Assembly: GCF_031457275.1 (NCBI RefSeq)
Contig: NZ_JAVDWH010000001.1
Span: 2,666,001 to 2,730,000 of the forward strand
Length of the DNA stretch: 64,000 nucleotides
Source: Aeromicrobium panaciterrae
GTDB lineage: Bacteria; Actinomycetota; Actinomycetes; Propionibacteriales; Nocardioidaceae
Reading direction: 5' to 3'
How positions within the stretch are numbered: position 1 is the first letter of the stretch; every line of letters starts with the position of its first letter. This document shows positions 56,193 through 63,501 of this stretch, piece by piece. Below the pieces are notes generated by a model. It was not told where the DNA came from. It saw only the letters and a program-made list of their open reading frames with translations, and did no database searches. Both the position numbers and the translations under genes were made by a program.

Positions 56193-57131
56193 CTATCTGC
56201 CTGGGGTTGGTGAGGCGACGGCCACGAGAGTGTCGGCACCTTCGGCGAGCATCTCGGCAGCAAGACGTTCACCAACCGCGGCGGCTTCGGAAGGCAAGCC
56301 GGTCGCGGACAGTCGGATGGTGGGCGAGCCGGAAAGATCTCCGACCACCGCACGGAGCCACAGCTCGTCGCCGTCGTCGCCAGAGGCGACTTCCGCGAGA
56401 GCCCCGACTGGTGCGCTGCAACCTGCCTCAAGTGCGGCAAGCAGGCTGCGTTCGGCGGTCACGGCGACTCTGGTGTCAATGTCGTCGAGACCGTCAAGGA
56501 GGTGAATCGTCGCGACATCGTCGGCGCGGCATTCACAGGCCAGAGCGCCCTGCCCGGGGGCAGGAAGCATCTGAAGGGGATCAATGAGCTCAGTTGCCTC
56601 GTCGGCGCGGCCCAGCCGCAGCAGACCGGCACGAGCAAGGAGTACGGCGTCGTAGTCGCCGGATGCCACCTTGGCCAGGCGAGTGTCGACGTTGCCGCGG
56701 ATCGGTACGACCTCGACACCGAGGCCGAGTGCGTTGAGCTGCGCTTCACGACGCGGCGAGCCGGTGCCGACGCGCGCACCCTGCGGCAGCTCGCCGAGCG
56801 TCATGCCGTCACGAGCAACGAGGCAATCGCGCGGATCGACGCGTGACGGGATTGCTGCAATGACCAGGCGCTCGTCCTGCGCTGTTGGCAGGTCCTTGAG
56901 CGAATGGACGGCGACGTCAATCTGACCGCTGATCAGCGCTTCGCGCAGGGCAGCAACGAACACGCCCTGGCCACCCATACCGGCGAGCGGCTCGGTGCTG
57001 CGGTCCCCCTCGGTGGAGATCTGAACGAGTTCGACCTCGACGCCGTGCTTGCTGCGAAGCCAGTCGGCGATCGTGGTGGACTGCGTCATCGCGAGTGTGG
57101 AGGCGCGGGTGCCGAGCTTGACGGTGGTCAT
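56193..57131 (-). CDS. hemC: Hydroxymethylbilane synthase
   Basis: Polymerises four porphobilinogens. 312 aa. The dipyrromethane cofactor cysteine is Cys238 (LEAGCSAPVGALA). Substrate-binding regions HSLKDLP (76-82) and GTGSPRREAQL (123-133) are intact. ATG 57131 overlaps the hemA stop. Confidence 0.96.
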   Translation of the reverse strand: MTTVKLGTRASTLAMTQSTTIADWLRSKHGVEVELVQISTEGDRSTEPLAGMGGQGVFVAALREALISGQIDVAVHSLKDLPTAQDERLVIAAIPSRVDPRDCLVARDGMTLGELPQGARVGTGSPRREAQLNALGLGVEVVPIRGNVDTRLAKVASGDYDAVLLARAGLLRLGRADEATELIDPLQMLPAPGQGALACECRADDVATIHLLDGLDDIDTRVAVTAERSLLAALEAGCSAPVGALAEVASGDDGDELWLRAVVGDLSGSPTIRLSATGLPSEAAAVGERLAAEMLAEGADTLVAVASPTPGR

Positions 57132-58417
57132 GCCTGCTCACCTCCGACGCGCGTCACGGCGTCAACCGCAGCCTGGTCGAGGGCGAAAAGATCAGCGAGC
57201 GCCTCGGCGTACGTGAGGCTGCCGGTGCCATCGACGAGCTGCTGCACGCGAACGGTCGGCGTGTGGATCAGCTTGTCGGCAACACGGCGAAGCGCCTGGC
57301 GTACGGACGCAAGCTCGTCTGCGGTGAGGTTGGGGAGGCGCGCCTCGATGCGGGCCACTTCTGCGTCGACAACGTCAGTGGCCATCGTGCGCAGCGCGAC
57401 AACGGTCGGCGTGACCTGAGAGGCAGCCTTGGCGACGAGGAACGTACGCACCTCGTCTTCGACGATCGAGCGCACCTGCTTCACGTCGGCAGCGAGCTCG
57501 GCGTTCTCGGTCAGTTTCGACAGCACCACGAGATCGATCAACGAGACGCCGTCAATGTCGCGGACGCCACCATCGATGTCGCGCGGCAGTGCGAGGTCGA
57601 TCAGCACCTGCGGGCGACCAGCAGCCTCGATGCGTGGGCGATCGAAAACGACGCCGTTGGCTCCAGTGCAGCTGATCAATACGTCGGCGGCCGCGAGCTC
57701 GTCGTCCAAGTCTTCCCAGCGGACAGCGCGGACGCCCGACTCAATGGAGAGATCCTGCGCGCGTTCGTACGTGCGGTTGGCCACCGCGATCTGATCAGCG
57801 TCGACACCACGATCGACCAGCGTGCGAACGGCGAGCTTGGCCATCGTGCCAGCGCCTGCGATGAGGAAGCGAGTGTCGCGGGCATCGACGATGTCACCGG
57901 CAGCGGCGAACGAGGCCGTGACGATCGACGGCGCGAGGCGGTCGATACCGGTCTCGGCGTGACCACGCTTGCCGATGCGAAGGGCCTGCTGGAACAGCGC
58001 GTTGAGCGCCGGGCCGACAGTCGACTCGGTCTGCGCCGTGAGCAGCGCGTCGCGTACCTGACCGAGGATCTGGCTCTCACCAAGGATCATCGAGTCCATA
58101 CCGGCTGCAACGCCGAAGATATGAGCGACAGCTGCCTCGTCGAAGTGGACGTAGACGTGGCGCACGAACTCGTCGCGGCCGAGATCGGCGTGCTCCGCAA
58201 GCAGGCGGGACACCTCTTCAACGGCGCCGTGGAATCGCTCGGCCTCGACGTAGATCTCGACGCGGTTGCACGTCGACACGACAACGGACTCAGTGACGAA
58301 GGGCGTCTCGAGGACAAGCTGCGACAGCTTGATCGACGCAGTCGGGTCCAGCGCGACCTTCTCGAGCACTTCGAGAGGAGCCGACTTGTGGCTCATGCCA
58401 ACAACCAAAACACTCAT
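57128..58417 (-). CDS. hemA: Glutamyl-tRNA reductase
   Basis: Reduces glutamyl-tRNA to glutamate-1-semialdehyde with NADPH, the first step of C5 haem synthesis. 429 aa. Catalytic Cys50 in STCNRVEIYVE, GESQILGQVRDAL, and the NADPH fold LIAGAGTMAKLAVRTL. ATG 58417 overlaps the rex stop as ATGA, so it is translated directly behind rex. The partner HemL is encoded in the other haem operon at 48.5-49.8 kb. Confidence 0.96.
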   Translation of the reverse strand: MSVLVVGMSHKSAPLEVLEKVALDPTASIKLSQLVLETPFVTESVVVSTCNRVEIYVEAERFHGAVEEVSRLLAEHADLGRDEFVRHVYVHFDEAAVAHIFGVAAGMDSMILGESQILGQVRDALLTAQTESTVGPALNALFQQALRIGKRGHAETGIDRLAPSIVTASFAAAGDIVDARDTRFLIAGAGTMAKLAVRTLVDRGVDADQIAVANRTYERAQDLSIESGVRAVRWEDLDDELAAADVLISCTGANGVVFDRPRIEAAGRPQVLIDLALPRDIDGGVRDIDGVSLIDLVVLSKLTENAELAADVKQVRSIVEDEVRTFLVAKAASQVTPTVVALRTMATDVVDAEVARIEARLPNLTADELASVRQALRRVADKLIHTPTVRVQQLVDGTGSLTYAEALADLFALDQAAVDAVTRVGGEQA

Positions 58418-59088
58418 GACGCTTCACCCGCCTTGCGCTGCTCGTGATAGGCGAGGATCTGGAGCTCGATCGACAGGTCGACCTTGCGTACGTCCACGTT
58501 GTCCGGGACCTGCACGAGGGCAGGCGCGAAGTTGAGGATGCTGGTGATGCCGGCCTCGACCAGGCGATCGGCGACTTCCTGGGCGGCTTCGCCTGGGGTC
58601 GCGATGATGCCGATCGAGATCTCGCGCTCGGCGACAACCTTCTTGAGGTCAGCCATCGCGGAGACTTCGATGCCGGAGATAGTCGTACCGACGCGTTCGG
58701 GGTTGCTGTCGACCAGGGCAGCGACGCGGATGCCGCGGGTGCTGAAGCCCTGGTAGGCCGAGAGCGCCGAGCCCAGGTTGCCGACGCCGACGATGACGAC
58801 GTCCCAGTCCTGGTTCTGGCCGATCTCGAGAGCGATTTGGTAGCGGAGGTATTCGACGTCGTAGCCGACTCCACGGGTGCCGTAGGAGCCCAGGTGCGAG
58901 AGATCCTTGCGCAGCTTGGCGGGGTTCACGCCGGCCTGTGCGGCGAGATCATTGGACGAACACGTACCGATGCCCTGCTCGGTGAGAGCGTTGAGGGCGC
59001 GCAAATAGACCGGTAGCCGGGCCACGGTGGCGTCGGGGATGCCACGCTCTGGTGAACCGGCCGAAGGCCTGTTGCGAAGTATCGTCAC
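58414..59088 (-). CDS. rex: Redox-sensing repressor Rex
   Basis: Senses the NADH/NAD ratio and leaves DNA when NADH is high, releasing respiratory genes. 224 aa. An N-terminal winged helix (about 24-80, VYLRALNALTEQGIGTCSSN and PAKLRKDLSHLG) is followed by a Rossmann fold with GVGNLG (101-106). C-terminal helix present. The GTG start at 59088 has AGGAG upstream. Rex sites lie before its own gene (59162-59179) and before nuoA (19578-19595), so autoregulation and control of complex I and haem synthesis are predicted. Confidence 0.95.
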   Translation of the reverse strand: MTILRNRPSAGSPERGIPDATVARLPVYLRALNALTEQGIGTCSSNDLAAQAGVNPAKLRKDLSHLGSYGTRGVGYDVEYLRYQIALEIGQNQDWDVVIVGVGNLGSALSAYQGFSTRGIRVAALVDSNPERVGTTISGIEVSAMADLKKVVAEREISIGIIATPGEAAQEVADRLVEAGITSILNFAPALVQVPDNVDVRKVDLSIELQILAYHEQRKAGEAS

Positions 59089-59150
59089 GGTGCTCCTGCG
59101 CTGCGCGGCCGGGGATTATCCCAATTGGGACTGGCACGCTGCGCCGACCT

Positions 59151-59179
59151 AGTTTAAGAGTTTGTGAACGTGTTCTCAA
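59151..59179 (-). promoter_or_regulatory. Promoter of rex-hemA-hemC-hemD-hemB
   Basis: Minus strand TTGAGA (59179-59174), 17-base spacer, TAAACT (59156-59151). The start would be near 59144, giving a leader of about 55 bases containing the palindrome CCCAATTGGG. Confidence 0.7.
59162..59179. promoter_or_regulatory. Rex operator before rex
   Basis: TTGTGAACGTGTTCTCAA matches the Rex consensus with one mismatch in the arms (TTCTCAA for TTCACAA). It covers the -35 box and most of the spacer, an ideal position for steric repression. Confidence 0.85.
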
Positions 59180-59247
59180 AATCGAGCGATCCGGTGAGAC
59201 GCAATAGACACAAATCCGGTGGCGCTTCAGGTCATCAGTTGAGCATG

Positions 59248-59284
59248 CTGAGGGCGCCTAGGGATTCGTCCCAGGCGCCCTCAG
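59248..59284 (-). terminator. Hairpin after the DUF4333 lipoprotein gene
   Basis: CTGAGGGCGCCT and AGGCGCCCTCAG form a perfect 12-bp stem around a 13-base loop, starting nine bases after the stop codon. No T-run. Confidence 0.75.
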
Positions 59285-59292
59285 TCGCTCCG

Positions 59293-59832
59293 CTACTCCT
59301 TGATCTTGATCGTGCCTTTGGTGTCCACGATCTCGATCTCAAAATCTTGCTGCTCGTCACCGAGTGTCAGCGTGCAAGGGAAGGTTGTGCCGGCGTCCTG
59401 GACGATGATTGCGGCGTCGCCACAGTCGACCTCTGCACCCACCATGTCACTCTTGGCCGCTGTGTCCTCCGCGAACTTGACGGTCTCCGCGACAGAGATG
59501 ATCGCCTTGGCGGGCTCGAAGTCGAATACAACATCGTCACCTTCGATCTTGGTGACGGTCACGTCATACGGCGCCTTCACACCGTCCACGTTGACCGTGC
59601 ACTCGAACGTCGCGCCCTTCGTGGCCTCGATGTCGGCCGGGCACTTCGCACCGTCGACCTTGAGGTCGGGAACCAGTTCTTGCTGAGCCTTCACAATCTG
59701 CTTCGTGATCGAGTCCGGATCAATGGTGGAGGCGCCGCAGCCAGCTGCCGCGAAGGTCACAAAGGCTAGGAGAACACCCGCGATCATTCGCCTCGAGGTG
59801 AACAAGCCAAGCGTGGGGATCGATTTTGTCAT
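59293..59832 (-). CDS. DUF4333-domain lipoprotein, two tandem copies
   Basis: 179 aa from ATG 59832. A lipobox (FAAAGC, Cys about 31) predicts a lipoprotein. Residues 33-100 and 105-178 each look like a DUF4333 repeat, with a Cys pair in each (AKCPADIEATKGATFECTV and EVDCGDAAIIV to FPCTL). Function unknown. An in-frame ATG upstream (59865) exists. The one chosen lies six bases after CATGAT. It has its own hairpin terminator, between rex and the glutaredoxin gene. Confidence 0.75.
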   Translation of the reverse strand: MTKSIPTLGLFTSRRMIAGVLLAFVTFAAAGCGASTIDPDSITKQIVKAQQELVPDLKVDGAKCPADIEATKGATFECTVNVDGVKAPYDVTVTKIEGDDVVFDFEPAKAIISVAETVKFAEDTAAKSDMVGAEVDCGDAAIIVQDAGTTFPCTLTLGDEQQDFEIEIVDTKGTIKIKE

Positions 59833-59886
59833 GCGCTGATCATGGTGGGGACCCGATCCGCTCACATACGGAACGCAGAAACTGGA

Positions 59887-60150
59887 TCAGCGATGACTCA
59901 GTGCCCCTCGGAGGCGGCGCTCGTCGACTCGCCAGAAGTCGTGTTGCTTGCCGTCGACGAACGTCACAGGCACCTGCTCGGTGAACCGCTCGACCAGATC
60001 GGGTTCGCCGTCGATCTCGACCCGCACCCAGGTGTCCCCCGTGTCCGCGCAGATCTCGGCGACCAACTGTTCGGCCACCTCGCAGAGGTGGCAGTCGACG
60101 CGGGCGTAGACGACGACGCGGGCGTCGTCGGCGTGGGCTGGTGAGCTCAC
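59887..60150 (-). CDS. Glutaredoxin-family protein
   Basis: 87 aa. Thioredoxin-fold start VVVYARVDCHLCEVAEQL with a CxxC motif (Cys20, Cys23) and QVPVTFVDGK as the cis-Pro region. Probably a small thiol reductant. GTG 60150 overlaps the acyl-CoA ligase stop as GTGA. Proteins of this kind are found near rex/hem in streptomycetes (from memory). Confidence 0.83.
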   Translation of the reverse strand: MSSPAHADDARVVVYARVDCHLCEVAEQLVAEICADTGDTWVRVEIDGEPDLVERFTEQVPVTFVDGKQHDFWRVDERRLRGALSHR

Positions 60151-61727
60151 TGTTTTTGAGTACCGAGTGTTTCGAGGCCGAGGGTCTCGCTACGGGCGAG
60201 AGCGCGCAGCCGACCCTTGGCGACCTTGCCGGTGGCCGACTGAGGCAGACCCTTGACCACGACGATCCGACGCGGCTGCTTGAAGCGGGCGAGGCGCGTA
60301 CGGCAATGGGCTTCGACCGACTCGCGCAGCAGTGCTTCATCGCCCGCGCCGGACTCGGCGACGACGAATGCCACGACGGCTTCGCCGGTCTCCTCATCGG
60401 GCAAGCCGACGACTGCAACCTGGGCTACGCCGTTGACCTCGGAGATGACGTCCTCGACCTCGAACGGATAGACATTGAACCCGGAGACGATGACAAGCTC
60501 GCGCAGACGATCAACCAGTGTCAGGTCGCCAGCTTCGTCCAGATATCCGACGTCGCCGGTGGGATACCAACCGTCCTCGCGGGGACCGTCGATGCCGTCG
60601 GGCCAGTAGCCGTTGAACAAGTTGTCGCCGCTGACCCAGATCTCCGCGGGATCGCCTGGCGACGCATCTTCACCGCTCGCCTCGACGATGCGTACGTCGA
60701 TGCCCGGCAGCGGACGACCGACAGAGCCACCGCGCGGACCGCCATCCTCGGCACGCCGCGCACCCATGGTGACCGCAATGACCGGAGCGGTCTCGGTGAG
60801 TCCGTAGCCCTGCTCGATGTGCTTGCCGGATGAGGAGAAGAACGAGTCGGCGAGCTCCGGATCGAGCGTCGATGCGCCCGAGAGGATCAGATTGACGCCA
60901 GCCAGCTTGTCGCGGAGGTCGTCACGACCGGCCCACGCCGCAACAACGGGCGGGGCGAGCGGAAGGTTGGTGACGCCCTCGGCCTTGATCTGGTCGAGCA
61001 GCCCACCCGGGTCGAACCCGTCGACCAGAACGACAGACGCACCCTGCTTCACGGCCTGACCGAGAACGCAGTTGAGCCCGTAGATGTGGAACATCGGCAG
61101 CAGCCCGAGACATACGTCCTCAGGCGTCACGGCCGGCGGCTCGAGCGCCGCGACCTGCTCGATGTTGGCGATCAGCGCGCGGTGGCTCAGCATCGCTCCG
61201 CGGGGCTTGCCGCTCGTACCCGATGTGTAGAGCACAACCGCCAGGGCTTCAGGGTCCGGAGGCGCTGCGGGATCGGTTCCGGTGGCATCAGCCAGGAAGC
61301 TTGAGAAAGACGTCTCGTCACCCTGCGCCTCAGTGCCATCGACGATGACGGCGATCTCCTGAGTGACCGCCTCGCGTACCTGCGCCACACCGGCTTCGTC
61401 GCAGAGCACGACCTTGCTGAGCGAATCGGCGAGCATACGGCCGATCTCGCCGGTCGTGGAGCGTGGATTGATTGGAACGGCGACCATGCCGCCCCGCAAG
61501 ATTCCGTAATAGGCAATCGGCAGGTCGATGCGGTTGGCCATCACGAGAGCGACTCGTTGGCCGGCCCTCAAGCCGCGCCCGGAGAGTCCACGCGCCACCG
61601 CATCGGCGGCCTCGTCGAACTGCTTCCAGGTGAGCTGCCGGCGATCCGCTCGGTTTTCGACCAGCGCAACACCGTCGGGGTCGCGCACCGCGGCCTCACG
61701 CAGGTAATCGCTGACATTGACAGTCAC
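60147..61727 (-). CDS. AMP-dependent acyl-CoA ligase (FadD-like)
   Basis: 526 aa ANL-family enzyme. P-loop VVLYTSGTSGKPRGAMLSHR, adenylate motif QGYGLTETAPV, GWYPTGDVGYLDEAGDLTLV and the C-terminal LPQSATGKVAKGRL with the catalytic lysine are all present. Probably activates a fatty or aromatic acid. The start is GTG 61727; ATG 61751 is possible but adds eight unlikely residues. Coupled to the glutaredoxin gene and divergent from the HAD gene. Confidence 0.9.
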   Translation of the reverse strand: MTVNVSDYLREAAVRDPDGVALVENRADRRQLTWKQFDEAADAVARGLSGRGLRAGQRVALVMANRIDLPIAYYGILRGGMVAVPINPRSTTGEIGRMLADSLSKVVLCDEAGVAQVREAVTQEIAVIVDGTEAQGDETSFSSFLADATGTDPAAPPDPEALAVVLYTSGTSGKPRGAMLSHRALIANIEQVAALEPPAVTPEDVCLGLLPMFHIYGLNCVLGQAVKQGASVVLVDGFDPGGLLDQIKAEGVTNLPLAPPVVAAWAGRDDLRDKLAGVNLILSGASTLDPELADSFFSSSGKHIEQGYGLTETAPVIAVTMGARRAEDGGPRGGSVGRPLPGIDVRIVEASGEDASPGDPAEIWVSGDNLFNGYWPDGIDGPREDGWYPTGDVGYLDEAGDLTLVDRLRELVIVSGFNVYPFEVEDVISEVNGVAQVAVVGLPDEETGEAVVAFVVAESGAGDEALLRESVEAHCRTRLARFKQPRRIVVVKGLPQSATGKVAKGRLRALARSETLGLETLGTQKQ

Positions 61728-61766
61728 GCATCGAGTCAACCACAGCCCCATATGTCACATACCCAT

Positions 61767-61772
61767 TACTGT
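61767..61772 (+). promoter_or_regulatory. Candidate -10 box of the HAD phosphatase gene
   Basis: TACTGT, seven bases, ATG 61780. The small palindrome TATGTCACATA (61751-61761) lies just upstream, between the divergent genes. Confidence 0.45.
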
Positions 61773-61779
61773 CGGTTGC

Positions 61780-62652
61780 ATGTCCAAGGACCCTGATCAG
61801 CCGCGCAACCTCAAGTCGCGATCGCTGCTTGCCGGACAGGCCGGCGCGTCCGATTCAGAGATGGAAGACGCGCTGAGCACCGCACCCGATACGACGGCTG
61901 CAGCATTCTTCGACGTCGACAACACGATCATGCAGGGCGCCTCGATCTTCCACCTCGCCAAGGGACTGCATCGACGCAAGTTCTTCACGACCAAAGACAT
62001 CGCCAAAGCGGCTTGGCAGCAGTTCTACTTCCGCTTCGCTGGCGTCGAGGATCCCGAACACATCGCCAAGGCGCGAGCGTCCGGGCTGGCCTTCATCAAG
62101 GGCCACACGGTTGAGGAACTCGAAGAGGTCGGCGAGGAGATCTTCGACGAGAACATGGCCCACAAGATCTGGCCCGGTACGCGCGCCCTAGCGCAGTGGC
62201 ATCTCGATCGCGGCCAGAACGTGTGGCTCGTGACCGCAGCGCCCGTAGAGATCGCCAACACGATTGCGCGGCGCCTCGGCCTGACCGGTGCCCTCGGAAC
62301 CGTCGCCGAACACATCGACGGCGTCTACACCGGTGAGCTGGTAGGCGAGATGCTCCACGGCGAGGGCAAAGCTGTTGCCGTACGCGAGATCGTCGGACGC
62401 GACGGACTGGTGCTCGACGACTGCTACGCGTACTCCGACTCCAGCAATGATTTGCCGATGCTGTCGATGGTCGGACACCCGTGCGCGGTCAACCCCGACA
62501 AGACGCTCAGGGCGCACGCCAAGGCCAACGGATGGCGCATTCGCGACTACCGAACAGGCCGCAAAGTGGCCGTCGCAGGCGCAAAGACCGCGCTCGCCGC
62601 TGGAGCGGCCGGCGGAACCCTCAAATTGCTGCGGCGCCAGAAAAAACAGTAA
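61780..62652 (+). CDS. HAD-IB family hydrolase (SerB-like)
   Basis: 290 aa phosphatase. Motif I FFDVDNTIMQ (nucleophile Asp45, acid/base Asp47), motif II VTAAPVE, and motif IV YSDSSNDLPML are present. The cap domain lies between. The last 30 residues are basic (TLKLLRRQKKQ). HAD-IB proteins of this subgroup act on phosphoserine-like or lipid phosphates, and the substrate here is unknown. The ATG at 61780 is chosen over an upstream frame that reads antisense into the ligase gene. Its position between rex/hem and the sigma factor matches the Streptomyces bldN locus (from memory). Confidence 0.87.
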   Translation: MSKDPDQPRNLKSRSLLAGQAGASDSEMEDALSTAPDTTAAAFFDVDNTIMQGASIFHLAKGLHRRKFFTTKDIAKAAWQQFYFRFAGVEDPEHIAKARASGLAFIKGHTVEELEEVGEEIFDENMAHKIWPGTRALAQWHLDRGQNVWLVTAAPVEIANTIARRLGLTGALGTVAEHIDGVYTGELVGEMLHGEGKAVAVREIVGRDGLVLDDCYAYSDSSNDLPMLSMVGHPCAVNPDKTLRAHAKANGWRIRDYRTGRKVAVAGAKTALAAGAAGGTLKLLRRQKKQ

Positions 62653-62654
62653 TC

Positions 62655-62683
62655 CTGACATGAACCCCAATACGGGCTAGACT
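62655..62683 (+). promoter_or_regulatory. Promoter of the BldN-like sigma factor gene
   Basis: CTGACA (62655-62660), 17-base spacer, TAGACT (62678-62683). The start would fall near 62690. Confidence 0.65.
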
Positions 62684-62699
62684 CCCTCTGATCAGGGAG
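62682..62699. promoter_or_regulatory. Inverted repeat at the sigma factor start point and ribosome site
   Basis: CTCCCT, CTGATC, AGGGAG: perfect 6-base arms. The left arm overlaps the -10 box and the right arm is part of the ribosome binding site AGGGAGG. With a start near 62690 the RNA would lack the left arm, so a DNA operator is likelier than an RNA switch. Confidence 0.45.
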
Positions 62700-62704
62700 G
62701 GCCT

Positions 62705-63412
62705 GTGAGTTTTTCAACGACTGCGCTGCGCGATGCGTTGTCGTATGCCCTCATGGGTCTCGACAACAGGCAGCTCGCGATCGCTCTGACGGTCGCCGAC
62801 TCCCCCGCATACGCGCCCTCCACCGGCTCCGGCCCCGGTCCCGACGATGAAGGCTTCGATCCCGAAGCGTCTCGTCTGCGCGCACTCGTCGACCTCGCCA
62901 AAGAGGGTGACTCCGAGGCCTATGGCCAGCTCTACGACCACTACGTGTCTGGCGTCTTCCGCTTCATCTACTACCGCGTCAGCTCGCAGCAGCTTGCCGA
63001 AGACCTGACCAGCGAGACATTCGTACGCGGACTCCGCGCGATCCAGCGCTTCAACTGGCAGGGAAAGGACTTTGGTGCCTGGCTGACGACGATCGCTCGC
63101 AACCTGGTGGCCGACCACTTCAAGTCGAGCCGCGCCCGCCTCGAGATCGTTTCGGAGACCATCCCCGAGGGCAAGACGGTCGTGGCAAGCCCCGAACAAG
63201 AAGTCCTGTCGCTCATCTCCAACGAGATGCTGTTCGAGGCGGTCAACTCGCTGCCCAACGAACAGCGCGACTGCGTCCTGATGCGTTTCATTCAGGGCCT
63301 TTCGATCGCTCAGACCGCCGCCGCACTTGGCCGCAGCGAAGGCGCTGTGAAGCAGCTTCAGCTGCGTGCGGTTCGCAGTCTCGCCAAAACAGTCTCGGAG
63401 GATGTCCGATGA
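62705..63412 (+). CDS. ECF RNA polymerase sigma factor, BldN-like
   Basis: 235 aa. An N-terminal extension of about 55 residues (hydrophilic, with PSTGSGPGPDDEG) precedes sigma region 2 (DSEAYGQLYDHYVSGVFRFI to FVRGLRAIQRFN) and region 4 (SLPNEQRDCVLMRFIQGLSI). In Streptomyces BldN a longer extension is removed by proteolysis. The extension here may be similar, but that is inference. The GTG start at 62705 has AGGGAGG upstream. The stop overlaps a 30-codon ORF as ATGA, followed by an RsbN-like gene. Confidence 0.88.
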   Translation: MSFSTTALRDALSYALMGLDNRQLAIALTVADSPAYAPSTGSGPGPDDEGFDPEASRLRALVDLAKEGDSEAYGQLYDHYVSGVFRFIYYRVSSQQLAEDLTSETFVRGLRAIQRFNWQGKDFGAWLTTIARNLVADHFKSSRARLEIVSETIPEGKTVVASPEQEVLSLISNEMLFEAVNSLPNEQRDCVLMRFIQGLSIAQTAAALGRSEGAVKQLQLRAVRSLAKTVSEDVR

Positions 63413-63501
63413 GCCGATTCACGGTGACGATCCGTAACTTCGAGGCCTCCAAGGTCGTTGATATGAGTGTTGAACTAATCATCGGGAGGAACCCTTCATG
63501 A
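63409..63501 (+). CDS. 30-codon ORF bridging sigma and anti-sigma genes
   Basis: ATG 63409 overlaps the sigma factor stop as ATGA and has GGAGG eight bases upstream. Its stop at 63499-63501 overlaps the next start, again as ATGA. The peptide begins MSRFTVTIRNFEASKVV and has no known family. Exact coupling at both ends and a proper ribosome site suggest it is translated. It may only tune expression of the anti-sigma factor. Confidence 0.55.
   Translation: MSRFTVTIRNFEASKVVDMSVELIIGRNPS

Noticed and set aside
62817..62850. Second copy of the nuoC2 repeat in the sigma factor extension (PSTGSG)
   Set aside because: Only about 12 of 18 bases match, and the peptide similarity can arise from a low-complexity linker.
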